This document shows positions 1 through 9,660 of a stretch of DNA of 64,000 nucleotides, in pieces. Numbering within the stretch: the stretch's first letter is position 1; every line of letters begins with the position of its first letter. Source of the stretch: Micromonospora carbonacea (GTDB taxonomy: Bacteria > Actinomycetota > Actinomycetes > Mycobacteriales > Micromonosporaceae). Under the pieces are notes generated by a model. It was not told the DNA's origin. It did not search any database and was given only the letters and a program-made list of their open reading frames with translations. Position numbers and translations under genes: made by a program. The stretch lies in NCBI RefSeq assembly GCF_014205165.1, contig NZ_JACHMZ010000001.1, positions 2,123,501-2,187,500 on the forward strand, in the 5' to 3' direction.

Positions 1-531
1 GGGGATCCGGTGTTGCGCACGCCGGCCGATCCGGTGGTCGACTTCGACGCCGAGCTGCGCAGGCTCGTTGCCGACCTCACCGACACGATGCGTGAGCAGA
101 GCGGCGCGGGTCTCGCCGCGCCCCAGCTCGGAGTGGGCCTGCGGGTGTTCACCTTCGACGTCGACGACGTGCTCGGCCACCTGGTCAACCCGGTGCTGGA
201 GTTTCCCGACGCCGAGGAGCAGGACGGCCCCGAGGGCTGCCTGTCCATCCCCGGCCTCTACTTCGACACCAAGCGCCGGCAGAACGTCGTCGCCAAGGGC
301 TACAACAGCTACGGCGACCCGGTCCAGATCGTCGGCACGGGCCTGATGGCCCGCTGCGTGCAGCACGAGACCGACCACCTCGACGGCGTGCTCTTCGTCG
401 ACCGGCTGGACCCGGCCGGCCGCAAGGAGGCGATGAAGGCGATCCGCCAGGCCGAGTGGTACGACGCGGCGGCCCCGCCGACGGTCAAGGTCGACCCGCA
501 CGGCGGCAGCCCCTTCGGCCTGGGGCGGTGA
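1..531 (+). CDS. def: Peptide deformylase (5' end outside window)
   Basis: Removes the formyl group from the N-terminal methionine of nascent proteins; a cytosolic metalloenzyme. All three family motifs are visible: [17 protein letters not shown] (metal-binding Cys) and QHETDHLDG (two metal-binding His and the catalytic Glu). The frame is open to base 1 and reads GDPVLRTPA, which in the family lies a short way inside the protein. The true start is therefore upstream of the window and the GTG at 10 is internal. fmt follows after 4 nt, the usual def-fmt pairing: Fmt adds the formyl group and this enzyme removes it. The identification is firm; only the N-terminus is missing. Confidence 0.95.
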   Translation, partial: GDPVLRTPADPVVDFDAELRRLVADLTDTMREQSGAGLAAPQLGVGLRVFTFDVDDVLGHLVNPVLEFPDAEEQDGPEGCLSIPGLYFDTKRRQNVVAKGYNSYGDPVQIVGTGLMARCVQHETDHLDGVLFVDRLDPAGRKEAMKAIRQAEWYDAAAPPTVKVDPHGGSPFGLGR

Positions 532-535
532 CCCG

Positions 536-1462
536 GTGCGCCTGATCTTCGCCGGCACGCCGGCCGTCGCCCTGCCCGCCCTGGACGCCATCGCGGCCTC
601 CGGCCACGACCTCGTCGCCGTCGTCACCCGCCCCGACGCCCCCGCCGGCCGGGGCCGGGGCCTGGTCCGCTCGCCCGTCGGGGCCTGGGCCGACGAGCGC
701 GGCGTCGAGGTGCTCACCCCGGCCCGCCCGCGCGAGCCGGAGTTCCTCGACCGGCTGCGCGAGCTGGCCCCCGACTGCGTCCCGGTGGTCGCCTACGGCG
801 CGCTGGTGCCCCCGGTCGCCCTGGAGATCCCCCGGCACGGCTGGCTCAACCTGCACTTCTCGCTGCTGCCCGCGTGGCGGGGCGCGGCCCCCGTCCAGCA
901 GGCCGTGCTGCACGGCGACGAGCTGACCGGGGCGAGCGTCTTCGCCCTGGAGGAGGGGCTGGACACCGGCCCGGTCTACGGCACCGTCACCGACGAGATC
1001 CGCCCCACCGACACGTCCGGCGACCTGCTGGGGCGGCTCGCCGACTCCGGGGCCGGGCTGCTGGTGGCCGTCCTCGACGCGATCGAGGCGGGCACCGCCC
1101 GGGCCGAGCCGCAGCCGGCCGACGGGGTGTCGCTCGCGCCGAAGCTGACCGTCGACGACGCCCGGGTGCGCTGGGGCGACCCCGCGTTCGCGGTGGACCG
1201 GCGGATCCGGGCGTGCACCCCCGCGCCCGGGCCGTGGACCACGTTCCGGGGCGAGCGGGTCAAGCTCGGCCCGGTCGTCCCGGTGCCCGACGGCCCCGAG
1301 CTGAAGCCCGGCGAGCTGCTGGCCGAGAAGTCCCGGGTGCTGGCCGGCACGGCCACCGTCCCGGTCGCCCTCGGCGAGGTGCGGGCCGCGGGCAAGAAGG
1401 CCATGCCGGCGAGCGACTGGGCGCGCGGCGCCCGGGTCACCGCGGGGGAGGAGCTCGCGTGA
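536..1462 (+). CDS. fmt: Methionyl-tRNA formyltransferase
   Basis: Transfers a formyl group from 10-formyl-tetrahydrofolate to Met-tRNA(fMet), giving the bacterial initiator tRNA. The 308-residue protein is of normal family length. It starts MRLIFAGTP and has the formyltransferase signature [14 protein letters not shown] around residues 104-117, followed by the C-terminal OB-like domain. The start is GTG, 4 nt after the def stop, and the stop overlaps the GTG of rsmB (GTGA). def-fmt-rsmB therefore reads as one translationally coupled operon for translation initiation and rRNA modification. Confidence 0.96.
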   Translation: MRLIFAGTPAVALPALDAIAASGHDLVAVVTRPDAPAGRGRGLVRSPVGAWADERGVEVLTPARPREPEFLDRLRELAPDCVPVVAYGALVPPVALEIPRHGWLNLHFSLLPAWRGAAPVQQAVLHGDELTGASVFALEEGLDTGPVYGTVTDEIRPTDTSGDLLGRLADSGAGLLVAVLDAIEAGTARAEPQPADGVSLAPKLTVDDARVRWGDPAFAVDRRIRACTPAPGPWTTFRGERVKLGPVVPVPDGPELKPGELLAEKSRVLAGTATVPVALGEVRAAGKKAMPASDWARGARVTAGEELA

Positions 1463-2994
1463 CCGGGTCTGCGGAGCGCCCCCGGCAGCGGTACGACGAG
1501 CAGTCCGCCCCCCGCCCCGACCGGCGGCCCGACCGGTCGGCCGGCGGCCCCCGGGGTGACCGCCCGGCCTACGGCGACCGCCCGGCCCGCGCCGGCCGGG
1601 GCGACGACCGCCGGGACGCCCGGCGGCCGGCGCGGCCCGCCGTCGACCTGCCCCGGCACGTCGCCTACCAGGCGGTCGCGGCGGTGCACCGCGACGACGC
1701 GTACGCCAACCTGGTGCTGCCGGCGTTGCTGCGGCAGGAGCGGCTGTCCGGCCGGGACGCCGCCTTCGCCACCGAGCTGACCTACGGCACGCTGCGGCAC
1801 CTCGGCACCCTCGACGCGATCCTCACCGACGCGGCCGGCCGCGACGTGGCCCGGATCGACCCGCCGGTGCGCGACGCGCTGCGGCTGGGCGCCTACCAGC
1901 TGCTGCACACGCGGGTGCCGGCGCACGCGGCGGTCTCCTCGACCGTCGACCTGGTCCGCGCGGTCGGCATCGGGGCGACCGGCTTCGCCAACGCCGTGCT
2001 GCGCGAGGTCGCCGGCCGCGACGCCGACGCCTGGGTGGCGAAGCTCGCCCCGGCGTACGAGACGGACCCGATCGGGCACCTCGCCCTGGCGTACAGCCAT
2101 CCACAGTGGATCGTGCGGTCCTTCGCCGAGGCGCTCGGCGGCGACCTGGGCGAGACGACCCGGCTGCTGATCGAGGACAACGAGCGCCCGCCGGTGCACC
2201 TGTGCGCCCGGCCGGGCCTGGCCGATCCGGCCGCCCTGGCCGACGAGGTCGGCGGCGCGCCGGGGGCGTTCTCCCCCTACGCGGTCTATCTCTCCGGCGG
2301 CGCGCCGGGCGACCTGCCGGCGCTGGCCGAGGGGCGGGCGCACGTGCAGGACGAGGGCTCCCAGCTCGTGGCCCACGCCCTCGCGGTCGCCCCGCTCGAC
2401 GGGTCGGACGCCCACTGGCTGGACCTGTGCGCCGGGCCAGGCGGCAAGTCGGGCCTGCTCGGGGCGCTGGCCGCCGAGCGCGGGGCCCGGCTGACCGCGG
2501 TCGAGGTCTCCGAGCACCGGGCCCGGCTCGTCGACCAGGCCACGCGGGGGCTGCCGGTGACCGTGCTGCACACCGACGGGCGCACCGTCGGCGCCGACCC
2601 GGAGCTGCCGGAGGGGCACTTCGACCGGGTCCTGGTCGACGCGCCCTGCACGGGCCTGGGCGCGCTGCGTCGCCGGCCGGAGGCCCGCTGGCGCAAGCAG
2701 CCGTCGGACCTGCCGCCGCTGACCCGCCTGCAACGGGAGCTGCTCTCGGCGGCGCTGCGGGCGGCCCGGCCGGGTGGTCTGGTGGCCTATGTGACCTGCT
2801 CCCCGCACACGGTGGAGACGCACGTGACGGTGACCGAGGCGGCGCGGCGGGCCGGGGTGCCGGCGGACTTCGTCGACGCCCGGCCGCTGCTGCCGGCCGG
2901 CATGCCGGGGCTGGGCGACGGGCCGTCGGTGCAGCTGTGGCCGCACCGGCACGGCACCGACGCCATGTTCCTGGCGGTCCTGCGCCGGGGCTGA
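1459..2994 (+). CDS. rsmB: 16S rRNA (cytosine-C5)-methyltransferase RsmB/Fmu family
   Basis: Predicted SAM-dependent m5C methyltransferase of 16S rRNA (position 967 in E. coli numbering). About 65 residues of basic, Arg/Asp/Pro-rich, probably disordered sequence come first. A NusB-like RNA-binding domain follows (residues about 65-200), then the Rossmann methyltransferase domain with [10 protein letters not shown] (SAM binding), DAPCTGLG with the conserved Pro-Cys, and TCS in [10 protein letters not shown] (catalytic Cys). I chose GTG 1459 because it overlaps the fmt TGA; the open frame extends further upstream only as overlap with fmt. 511 residues. A perfect 18-bp hairpin follows the stop. 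Confidence 0.93.
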   Translation: MTGSAERPRQRYDEQSAPRPDRRPDRSAGGPRGDRPAYGDRPARAGRGDDRRDARRPARPAVDLPRHVAYQAVAAVHRDDAYANLVLPALLRQERLSGRDAAFATELTYGTLRHLGTLDAILTDAAGRDVARIDPPVRDALRLGAYQLLHTRVPAHAAVSSTVDLVRAVGIGATGFANAVLREVAGRDADAWVAKLAPAYETDPIGHLALAYSHPQWIVRSFAEALGGDLGETTRLLIEDNERPPVHLCARPGLADPAALADEVGGAPGAFSPYAVYLSGGAPGDLPALAEGRAHVQDEGSQLVAHALAVAPLDGSDAHWLDLCAGPGGKSGLLGALAAERGARLTAVEVSEHRARLVDQATRGLPVTVLHTDGRTVGADPELPEGHFDRVLVDAPCTGLGALRRRPEARWRKQPSDLPPLTRLQRELLSAALRAARPGGLVAYVTCSPHTVETHVTVTEAARRAGVPADFVDARPLLPAGMPGLGDGPSVQLWPHRHGTDAMFLAVLRRG

Positions 2995-2999
2995 GCCGT

Positions 3000-3039
3000 G
3001 ACGCGGCGGGGCGGCCCTTCCGGGCCGCCCCGCCGCGTC
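3000..3039. terminator. Bidirectional intrinsic terminator
   Basis: A perfect 18-bp inverted repeat (3000-3017 and 3022-3039) with a TTCC loop lies between the convergent rsmB and the lipoprotein gene, 5 nt after the rsmB stop. There is no U-tract, as is usual for actinobacterial hairpin terminators. Its position suggests it serves both genes. Confidence 0.85.
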
Positions 3040-3057
3040 AGTCGTCCGCCGGGTGGG

Positions 3058-3945
3058 TCACTGCACCGGCAGGCCCTTGGTGCCGATGCCCTTCACCGAG
3101 CGGGTGAGGTCGCGGTCGACCCACAGGAAGCACTGCACGCCCCGGTTGCCGTCCTTCCACTCCTCCTCGAAGGGGTGGTAGAAGATGGTGCCGGCCCGGT
3201 ATTCCAGGTCGCCGTTGTCCGGCACCTTCGCGTACGAGGCGATCAGCGTCCGGCAGCCCTTGTGCAGGCGCATCCGGTTCTTGTCGACCTGGGCGAAGGG
3301 GATGTCGGGGGCCTGGTAGACGCCCACGAACTCGACCCGGTGCTTCTTGGTGCAGGCGACGGCGGTCATCTCCTGCACGTCGTCCTTCTTGATCTTGGGG
3401 TTGAAGCAGCGGTGGGCCAGCGCCGAGGAACCCTTCAGCGCGCCGGCGAGGCTGCCGGTGCGGGACACGGCGCTGGGGTCGTCGACGCTCTCCACCTCGC
3501 TCACGTCGCAGCGGAACCAGCGGGCCCCGCCGGACCAGGCCTGCCGGGACGGCAGGACCGGGGACAGGAACAGCCGCCCCGCGCGCCAGTCCGCCCCGAG
3601 GACCTTGCCGATCTCCCGGTCGCACTCGGCGCGGACGGCCCGCATCCCCGCCGAGCCGGCGGCGGGCGGCGCGCCCAGCTCGGCGGCGGCGCCGGTGAGC
3701 GTGCCGACGTGCAGGGTCTCCACCCGGTGCGACGTCGCGCAGTCCACCGGGTTGTAGCCGCTGAGATAGCCGACGTCGGCGAAGACGGTGTGGCAGGCCC
3801 CGGCGGCGGGCACGAACTGCGTCGGCGCCGCCATCGCCCGCCAGTCGTCGGCGAGGTCACCGTCCAGACCGGCCGGCGTGCCGCAGCCGCCCAGCGCCAG
3901 CGCCGCCCCCGCCGACACGGCGACCGCCGTCCACCATCGCCGCAT
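3058..3945 (-). CDS. Septum-formation-family lipoprotein (copy 1)
   Basis: 295-residue predicted lipoprotein. The signal peptide is MRRWWTAVAVSAGAALALGGC with the lipobox Cys at residue 21. The exported part has about eight Cys in Cys-aromatic or Cys-Asp/Thr contexts (HTVF, VDCATSH, RAECD, FRCDVSE, HRCF, VACTKKH, KGCRTL, QCFLW), the pattern of actinobacterial septum formation proteins (Pfam Septum_form). Exact role unknown; probably extracytoplasmic with disulfides. ATG 3945 is chosen because GGGGAGG lies just upstream. It is a clear paralogue of the gene at 4032-4922 and lies 86 nt downstream of it, so the pair looks like a tandem duplication. Confidence 0.85.
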   Translation of the reverse strand: MRRWWTAVAVSAGAALALGGCGTPAGLDGDLADDWRAMAAPTQFVPAAGACHTVFADVGYLSGYNPVDCATSHRVETLHVGTLTGAAAELGAPPAAGSAGMRAVRAECDREIGKVLGADWRAGRLFLSPVLPSRQAWSGGARWFRCDVSEVESVDDPSAVSRTGSLAGALKGSSALAHRCFNPKIKKDDVQEMTAVACTKKHRVEFVGVYQAPDIPFAQVDKNRMRLHKGCRTLIASYAKVPDNGDLEYRAGTIFYHPFEEEWKDGNRGVQCFLWVDRDLTRSVKGIGTKGLPVQ

Positions 3946-4031
3946 CAGTCCGACCTCCCCGTCGCGGTGGTCGCGGGCACCGGCCTCCGTCGCCGGGCGC
4001 GCCACGGAGCGGCACTTTACGGCACCGGCGC

Positions 4032-4922
4032 TCAGCTCGCGGGTAGTCCCTTCGGCCCGGCGCCGCGCATCGACCGGGTGAGCTTGCGGTCGTCGCTCCA
4101 CAGGAAACACCGCACCCCGCGGTCGCCCTCGTCCCACTCCCGCTGCGACGGGGGATAGAAGATCGACCCCGCCCGGTACGGCAAGTCGCTGTTGTTGGGC
4201 ACCTCGGCGAAGTCGGCGATCAGCGCCATGCAGCGGCGGTGCACCCGCTGGTTGGACCGGATGAACTCGGCCCAGGTCATGTCGCGTTCGGTGTAGACCC
4301 CGACGAACTCGGCGCGGTGCGGCTCGGTGCACAGCACGGGCGCCATGTAGTTCAGGTTCGCGCCGATCAGCTTCGGGTCGAAGCAGCGGTGGGTCAACGG
4401 CGAGTCGCCGACCATCGCGCCGCGCAGGCTGCCGACGCGGTTGACCGGCCGGGTGTTGTCGATGCTGTCGGTCTCGCTGAGGTCGCAGCGGTACCAGCGG
4501 GCCCCGCTCGCCCAGGCGGAGGTCGACGGCAGGGCGATGGTGAGGCTCAGCCGGGCCGAGTGCCAGTCGCCGCCGAGCACCTCCCGGGCCCGCTGGTCGC
4601 ACTCGGCACGGGCGACGCGCAGGACGGGCGTGCCCGCCTCGGGCCGCGGGCCGGCGTCGATGACCGGGTCGGTGAAGATGCCGACGTGGATCGTCTCGGC
4701 CAGGTGGCTGCGGGCGCAGTCCACCGTCTCGTACGTGCCGGCCTGGACGACCGCGGTGATCCGGGGCAGGCAGGCGTCGGTGGCCGGGATGAACATCTGC
4801 GGTTCCCGCAGCGTCGGCCAGTCGTCGGTGAGGTCGCCGTCGGCACCGTGCGGACGGGCGCAGCCGCCCAGCAGCATCGTCACCGTGCCGGCCAGCGCCA
4901 GCGCCACAAGCCACCGTCGCAT
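4032..4922 (-). CDS. Septum-formation-family lipoprotein (copy 2)
   Basis: 296-residue lipoprotein. The signal peptide begins MRRWLVALAL and has lipobox LLGGC (Cys21). It shares the layout and Cys spacing of the downstream copy: DGDLTDDW near the mature N-terminus, VDCARSHLAETIHVG, RAECDQ, RYRCDLSE-like WYRCDLSE, HRCFDPK, VLCTEPHRAEFVGVY, CFLW, and the ending GPKGLPAS against GTKGLPVQ. The two proteins are alike along their whole length but clearly diverged. Predicted to be anchored to the outer face of the membrane. The family link to septum formation is from domain knowledge; no substrate can be named. Confidence 0.85.
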   Translation of the reverse strand: MRRWLVALALAGTVTMLLGGCARPHGADGDLTDDWPTLREPQMFIPATDACLPRITAVVQAGTYETVDCARSHLAETIHVGIFTDPVIDAGPRPEAGTPVLRVARAECDQRAREVLGGDWHSARLSLTIALPSTSAWASGARWYRCDLSETDSIDNTRPVNRVGSLRGAMVGDSPLTHRCFDPKLIGANLNYMAPVLCTEPHRAEFVGVYTERDMTWAEFIRSNQRVHRRCMALIADFAEVPNNSDLPYRAGSIFYPPSQREWDEGDRGVRCFLWSDDRKLTRSMRGAGPKGLPAS

Positions 4923-5168
4923 CGTCCGCCCTTTCCGGGAGCTGACGGTCGGGCGCCACGGCCCGTGGGGGCGTTTCCGCCACCGGGCGTGCAGCTTACG
5001 TGACCGTCCTGCATGGAGTCTTGCTGCGTTTCCCTCGATCGGCCAGTCGCGGCTGACTTTTCGTCCGGGATTGCCGTCCGGACCGGCCGATCTTGCACCA
5101 TCGGTCACGGCTGGGTCACAGGGCGTCCGGAAAGGTGCCGCGATGCGGGCGGCTGATGGCCGCGTTCG

Positions 5169-5181
5169 TACACTGACCTCG
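5169..5181 (+). promoter_or_regulatory. Probable -10 element for a leaderless rpe transcript
   Basis: TACACT at 5169-5174 matches the actinobacterial -10 consensus and ends 6 nt before the GTG start of rpe at 5181. Transcription would then begin at or next to the start codon, giving a leaderless mRNA. No Shine-Dalgarno sequence precedes this start. The -35 element is not clear. Confidence 0.5.
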
Positions 5182-5861
5182 TGACCGTACCGCCGTCGAT
5201 CATCGCGCCCAGCATCCTCGCCGCCGACTTCGCCCGCCTCGCCGAGGAGGTCCGCGCCGTCGAGGGCGCCGCGGACTGGTTGCACGTGGATGTCATGGAC
5301 AACCACTTCGTGCCGAACCTGACCATCGGGCTGCCCGTCGTGCAGAGCCTGCGCGCCGCGACCGAGCTGCCGTTCGACGTGCACTTGATGATCACCGACC
5401 CGCGCCGGTGGGCCCCGGGGTACGCCGACGCCGGGGCGCACAACGTCACCTTCCACGCCGAGGCATGCGACGACCCGGTGTCGCTGGCCAAGGACCTGCG
5501 GGCGGCCGGGGCGAAGGCCGGGCTGGCGATCGACCGGGACACCCCGATCGAGCCCTACCTGGAGCTGCTGCCCAGCTTCGACACGCTGCTGATCATGACG
5601 ATCAAGGCCGGCTTCGGCGGGCAGCGGTTCATCCCCGAGCTGCTCGACAAGGTGCGCGCGGCCCGCCGGCACGTCGACGCCGGCCACCTGGAGCTGCGCA
5701 TCGAGGTCGACGGCGGGATCGCCGCCGACACCATCGAGCAGGCGGCCGCCGCGGGCGCGGACGCGTTCGTGGCCGGCACCGCCGTCTACGGCGCCGAGGA
5801 CCCCGCCGAGGCGGTCCGCCGCCTGCGGGGCCTGGCGGAGCGCGCGACCGCCGGGGCCTGA
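5181..5861 (+). CDS. rpe: Ribulose-phosphate 3-epimerase
   Basis: Interconverts ribulose 5-phosphate and xylulose 5-phosphate in the pentose phosphate pathway. The 226-residue TIM-barrel protein begins [12 protein letters not shown] and has [14 protein letters not shown] (metal ligands and catalytic Asp), [14 protein letters not shown] and VDGGI (phosphate and metal binding). Length is normal. It may matter here that ribulose 5-phosphate is also the substrate of RibBA encoded about 4 kb downstream. The next gene starts 1 nt after this stop. Confidence 0.96.
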   Translation: MTVPPSIIAPSILAADFARLAEEVRAVEGAADWLHVDVMDNHFVPNLTIGLPVVQSLRAATELPFDVHLMITDPRRWAPGYADAGAHNVTFHAEACDDPVSLAKDLRAAGAKAGLAIDRDTPIEPYLELLPSFDTLLIMTIKAGFGGQRFIPELLDKVRAARRHVDAGHLELRIEVDGGIAADTIEQAAAAGADAFVAGTAVYGAEDPAEAVRRLRGLAERATAGA

Positions 5862-5862
5862 G

Positions 5863-6819
5863 GTGGACCCGGCCGACGAGCGACCCGACCTCATCCTCGT
5901 CGTCGACGACGACGCCGACATCGCCCGGTTCGTCGAGTTCAACCTGCGGCTGCACGGCTTCGAGGTGATCCACGCCGGCGACGGCCAGGAGGCCCTGGAG
6001 GTGATCGAGCGGCAGCGGCCCGATCTGGCGGTGGTCGACCTGATGATGCCGCGCGTCGACGGGCTGGAGCTGACCCGGCGGCTGCGCGCCGACCCGATGA
6101 CCTCCGCCCTGCCGGTGATCATGCTGACCGCCAAGGGGATGACCGTGGACAAGGTCCACGGGCTCAGCGCCGGCGCGGACGACTACCTGGTCAAGCCCTT
6201 CGACACCGCCGAGCTGGTCGCCCGGGTCAGCTCCACGCTGCGCCGCAACAAGGAGTTCCGGGAGGTCTCGCCGCTGACCGGCCTGCCCGGCAACTCCCGG
6301 ATCCGGCGGGAGATCAGCGACCGGGTCCGCAGCGGCGTCGACTACGCCGTCGGCTACGTCGACATCGACCGGTTCAAGAGCGTCAACGACCGGTACGGCT
6401 TCGTCCGGGGCGACGAGTTCATCTCCGCCCTGGCCCGCAGCCTGCACCGGGCGGTCGTGGCGATCGGGCTGCCGCCGGCCTTCCTCGGCCACGTCGGCGG
6501 CGACGACTTCGTCATCGTCTGCGCCCCCGACCAGGTGCGGCCGCTGACCTCCCGGGCCGTGGTCGACTTCGAGACCGCCGCCGACAAGCTCTACGACCCG
6601 TCCGACGCCGCGCGCGGCTACGTCGAGCTGAAGGACCGGCGGGGCAACATCCGGCGGGCCGCCCTGGTCACCCTGTCGATCGGGGTCTCCGTCTCCGACG
6701 CCGGCAAGCGCCTGACCAACCCGCTGGACGCGATCGCGGTCGCCTCGGAGATGAAATCCGTGGCCAAGAGCCAACCCGGCTCGTACGTGGCGGTCGACCG
6801 GCGGCGCAGCCTTTCTTGA
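5863..6819 (+). CDS. Response regulator with degenerate GGDEF domain
   Basis: 318 residues. Residues 8-125 form a CheY-like receiver: acidic pocket DDD at 15-17, phospho-acceptor D59 in VVDLMMP, and K in DDYLVKPFD. Residues 135-310 resemble a GGDEF diguanylate cyclase (SPLTGLPGNSRI, DIDRFKSVNDRYGF), but the signature is GGDDF at 212-216 in place of GGDEF, and the segment is interrupted by an unusual PDQVRPLTSRAVVDFE stretch. It may be catalytically weak or act as a c-di-GMP or GTP-binding output. No cognate kinase is adjacent. It starts GTG 1 nt after rpe. Confidence 0.85.
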   Translation: MDPADERPDLILVVDDDADIARFVEFNLRLHGFEVIHAGDGQEALEVIERQRPDLAVVDLMMPRVDGLELTRRLRADPMTSALPVIMLTAKGMTVDKVHGLSAGADDYLVKPFDTAELVARVSSTLRRNKEFREVSPLTGLPGNSRIRREISDRVRSGVDYAVGYVDIDRFKSVNDRYGFVRGDEFISALARSLHRAVVAIGLPPAFLGHVGGDDFVIVCAPDQVRPLTSRAVVDFETAADKLYDPSDAARGYVELKDRRGNIRRAALVTLSIGVSVSDAGKRLTNPLDAIAVASEMKSVAKSQPGSYVAVDRRRSLS

Positions 6820-6907
6820 ATCTTGCCCACCTGTGTGAGGTAGCTCCCCGAGGGCAGACGCGCGGCGGGTGGCGTGCCACACTTCTCGCAGTACCCACCA
6901 CGCGCTG

Positions 6908-7072
6908 GCGGGACTCGGTGTAATTCCGAACCGGCGGTGATCCACGGCTGCGGCCGTGGTAAGCCCGCGACCCGGACGGCCCTGCCGCCCGGTGGACCTG
7001 GTGAGACTCCGGGGCCGACGGTTGGGGGCGGGCCAACCCACCCCCAGACAGTCCGGATGGGAGACAGCGCGC
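6908..7072 (+). ncRNA. FMN riboswitch (RFN element)
   Basis: The conserved RFN blocks occur in order: GGGACTCGGTGTAATTCCGA, CCGGCGGTGAT, AAGCCCGCGACC, ACCTGGTGAGACTCCGG, GGCCGACGGT and CAGTCCGGATGGGAGACAG. Paired arms are visible (CCACGGC with GCCGTGG at about 6942-6958; GGTTGGGGGCGGGCCAACC-like P5 region around 7020-7037). About 150 nt separate it from ribD, enough for an expression platform. It binds FMN and represses the downstream rib operon. Confidence 0.95.
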
Positions 7073-7221
7073 GGGACGGGGCGGGCCCTGTGCCGACGGC
7101 TGTCCTCGGCCGCCGCGTGGGCTCCCCGGGGTCGGCTCTGCCGTCCCCGGCCGCCGCCGCCTGCCCGCGGCCTCCCGTGTTCGCCCGCGCGGACCGGCGA
7201 GTGAGAGGGCAGGACAGGGCG

Positions 7222-8283
7222 ATGGCCAGCGTCTCCGTGGACGACGCGATGCGTCGGGCGATCGCGCTCGCGGCCCGTGGCCTCGGCACCACCAGCCCCA
7301 ACCCCGTGGTCGGCTGCGTGCTGCTCGACCCGGACGGCGAGGTCGTCGGGGAGGGATTCCACGCGTACGCGGGCGGACCGCACGCCGAGATCGTCGCGCT
7401 CGCCCAGGCCGGGCCGCGGGCCCGGGGCGGGACCGCCGTCGTCACCCTGGAACCCTGCGACCACACCGGCCGCACCGGCCCGTGCAGCCACGCCCTCCTC
7501 GCCGCCGGCGTCGCCCGGGTGGTGATCGCCGTGCCCGACCCCAACCCGGTCGCCTCCGGCGGCGCCGCGACCCTGCGCGCCGGCGGCGTCGACGTCGAGG
7601 TGGGGGTGCGCGCCGCCGAGGCCGAGGCCGGCAACGTCGCCTGGCTGACCTCGATGCGCCGGGGCTGGCCGTACGTCGTCTGGAAGTGCGCCGCGACCCT
7701 CGACGGGCGCTCCGCCGCCGCCGACGGCACCAGCATGTGGATCACCTCGGAGGCCGCCCGGACCGACGTGCACGCCCTGCGCGGCACCGTCGACGCGGTC
7801 ATCGCCGGGGTCGGCACCGTGCTCGCCGACGACCCCCGGCTCACCGCCCGCAACCTGCGCGACGGCACCCTGGCCATCCGGCAGCCGCTGCGGGTGGTCG
7901 TGGACACCTCCGGGCGTACCCCCGCCGACGCCCGGGTCCGCGACGGCGCCGCCCGCACATGGGTCGCCACCGCCGCCGAGGTCGGCGTCGGCCCGGACGG
8001 CCGGGTCGACCTGCCGGCGCTGCTCGCGGAGCTGCACCACCGGGGGGTACGGGCCGCGCTGCTGGAGGGCGGCCCGAAGCTGGCCGGCGCGTTCCTCGCC
8101 GCCGGCCTGGTCGACCGGGTCGTCGCCTACGTCGCGCCGAAGCTGCTCGGCGCCGGGCCGACCGCGCTGGCCGACGCCGGCGTGACCACCATCGCCGACG
8201 CCATCGACCTGGAGATCACCGACGTCACGCAGGTCGGTCCGGACCTGCGCATCACCGCGCTGCCCCGGAAGAGGGAGGGCTGA
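7222..8283 (+). CDS. ribD: Bifunctional diaminohydroxyphosphoribosylaminopyrimidine deaminase / 5-amino-6-(5-phosphoribosylamino)uracil reductase
   Basis: Carries out the second and third steps of riboflavin synthesis. The N-terminal deaminase has the zinc site H54-A-E56 (PHAEIVAL) and C79/C88 (EPCDHTGRTGPC). The C-terminal RibD_C reductase starts near residue 150 (WPYVVWKCAATLDGR) and has DDPRLTAR and LLEGGPKLAGAFL. 353 residues from ATG 7222; the open frame extends upstream into the riboswitch and is not likely to be translated there. First gene of the rib operon under the FMN riboswitch; ribE starts 1 nt after the stop. Confidence 0.95.
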   Translation: MASVSVDDAMRRAIALAARGLGTTSPNPVVGCVLLDPDGEVVGEGFHAYAGGPHAEIVALAQAGPRARGGTAVVTLEPCDHTGRTGPCSHALLAAGVARVVIAVPDPNPVASGGAATLRAGGVDVEVGVRAAEAEAGNVAWLTSMRRGWPYVVWKCAATLDGRSAAADGTSMWITSEAARTDVHALRGTVDAVIAGVGTVLADDPRLTARNLRDGTLAIRQPLRVVVDTSGRTPADARVRDGAARTWVATAAEVGVGPDGRVDLPALLAELHHRGVRAALLEGGPKLAGAFLAAGLVDRVVAYVAPKLLGAGPTALADAGVTTIADAIDLEITDVTQVGPDLRITALPRKREG

Positions 8284-8284
8284 C

Positions 8285-8962
8285 ATGTTCACCGGCATCG
8301 TCGAGGAGCTGGGCGAGGTCGTCCGCACGACCGAGACCGGCGACGACTCCGCGCTGGTCGCCATCCGGGGGCCGCTGGTCACCAGCGACGCCCGGCACGG
8401 CGACTCCATCGCCGTCAACGGGGTCTGCCTGACCGTGGTCGACGTCGACGGCGACGTCTTCACCGCCGACGTGATGGGCGAGACGCTGCGCCGCTCCGCG
8501 CTCGGCGCGCTGCGCCCCGGAGTCGGCGTCAACCTGGAACGCGCCGCCGCCCTGAACAGCCGTCTCGGCGGGCACCTCGTGCAGGGCCACGTCGACGGCG
8601 TCGGCGCGGTGCTGTCCCGCCAGCCGGCCCAGCAGTGGGAGACGGTCCGCTTCCGGCTCCCCGCCGGCCTGTCCCGGTACGTGGTGGAGAAGGGCTCGAT
8701 CACCGTCGACGGGGTGTCGCTCACCGTGGCCGACGTCGGGCCCGACTGGTTCACCGTCGGGCTGATCCCCACCACCCTCAAGCTGACCACCCTCGGCGAC
8801 CGCGCCGTCGGCGACCCGGTCAACCTGGAGGTCGACGTGCTCGCCAAGTACGTCGAGCGGCTCCTCGGCGACCGCGCGGGCGGCGGGGGCGACCGGCTGC
8901 CCGACGGGATCGGGCAGCCCCCCGGCGGGGCGGGGCAGGCCCCCGGCGGGGGCGGACGGTGA
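8285..8962 (+). CDS. ribE: Riboflavin synthase alpha chain
   Basis: Dismutates two 6,7-dimethyl-8-ribityllumazine molecules to riboflavin. 225 residues with two tandem lumazine-binding domains. The first begins [10 protein letters not shown] and has NGVCLTV; the second has [10 protein letters not shown] and VDGVSLTV. The last 25 or so residues are a Gly/Pro tail ([17 protein letters not shown]), longer than usual and probably disordered. It starts 1 nt after ribD, and its stop overlaps the next GTG (GTGA). Often named ribC in other genera. Confidence 0.95.
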   Translation: MFTGIVEELGEVVRTTETGDDSALVAIRGPLVTSDARHGDSIAVNGVCLTVVDVDGDVFTADVMGETLRRSALGALRPGVGVNLERAAALNSRLGGHLVQGHVDGVGAVLSRQPAQQWETVRFRLPAGLSRYVVEKGSITVDGVSLTVADVGPDWFTVGLIPTTLKLTTLGDRAVGDPVNLEVDVLAKYVERLLGDRAGGGGDRLPDGIGQPPGGAGQAPGGGGR

Positions 8963-9660
8963 GCGGCCCGCTCGGCTGGCTGCTCGACGCCCAGGTGCAC
9001 GTCGGCGGCTCGCCCGTGCTGGTCCGCGAGATCGTCGGCAACGCCTTCGGCCTCGTCTCCGCCCTGCTCGGGCTGCGCCGGCTGGTCTGGGCCTGGCCCG
9101 TCGGCATGGTCGGCAACGCGCTGCTGCTCACCGTCTTCCTCGGCGGGGCGTTCGCCACCCCGCAGGCCCACGACCTCTATGGCCAGGCGGGCCGGCAGGT
9201 CTTCTTCTTCGCCGTGAGCTGCTACGGCTGGTGGCGCTGGGCGGGCAACCGCCGCTCGGGCCCCGGCGGGGACGCCGGGGCGGTCGCCCCGCGCTGGGCC
9301 ACCCGGCGGGAGCGCCTCGGCCTGCTGCTGGCCGCCGCGGCGGGCACCGCCGCCGCGTACCCGGTGCTGGCCGCGCTCGGCTCCTGGGGGCCGCTGCCCG
9401 ACGCGTGGATCCTCACCGGCAGCCTGCTCGCCACCTACGGCATGGCCCGCGGCTGGGTCGAGTTCTGGCTGGTCTGGATCGCCGTGGACGCCGTCGGCGT
9501 GCCGCTGCTGCTGCGCGGCGGGTTCTACCCGTCGGCGGCCATGTACCTCGTCTACGGGGCGCTCTGCGGCTGGGGCTTCGTCTCCTGGTGGCGCACCTCG
9601 CGCGCCGCCCGCCCGGCCCCCGCCACCCTGTCACCCACCTACTCGGAGGTCGTGGCATGA
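8959..9660 (+). CDS. ribM: RibM/PnuC-family riboflavin transporter
   Basis: 233-residue membrane protein of the PnuC fold with about seven hydrophobic segments (for example [85 protein letters not shown]). The YGWWRW and W-x-x-DxxxxP motifs are typical of PnuC proteins, which import nicotinamide riboside. Homologues inside actinobacterial rib operons under an FMN riboswitch (RibM of Streptomyces and Corynebacterium) instead transport riboflavin. I infer that role from context. It overlaps ribE and ribBA by stop-start fusion. Charged Arg/Pro tail at the C-terminus. Confidence 0.85.
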   Translation: MSGPLGWLLDAQVHVGGSPVLVREIVGNAFGLVSALLGLRRLVWAWPVGMVGNALLLTVFLGGAFATPQAHDLYGQAGRQVFFFAVSCYGWWRWAGNRRSGPGGDAGAVAPRWATRRERLGLLLAAAAGTAAAYPVLAALGSWGPLPDAWILTGSLLATYGMARGWVEFWLVWIAVDAVGVPLLLRGGFYPSAAMYLVYGALCGWGFVSWWRTSRAARPAPATLSPTYSEVVA

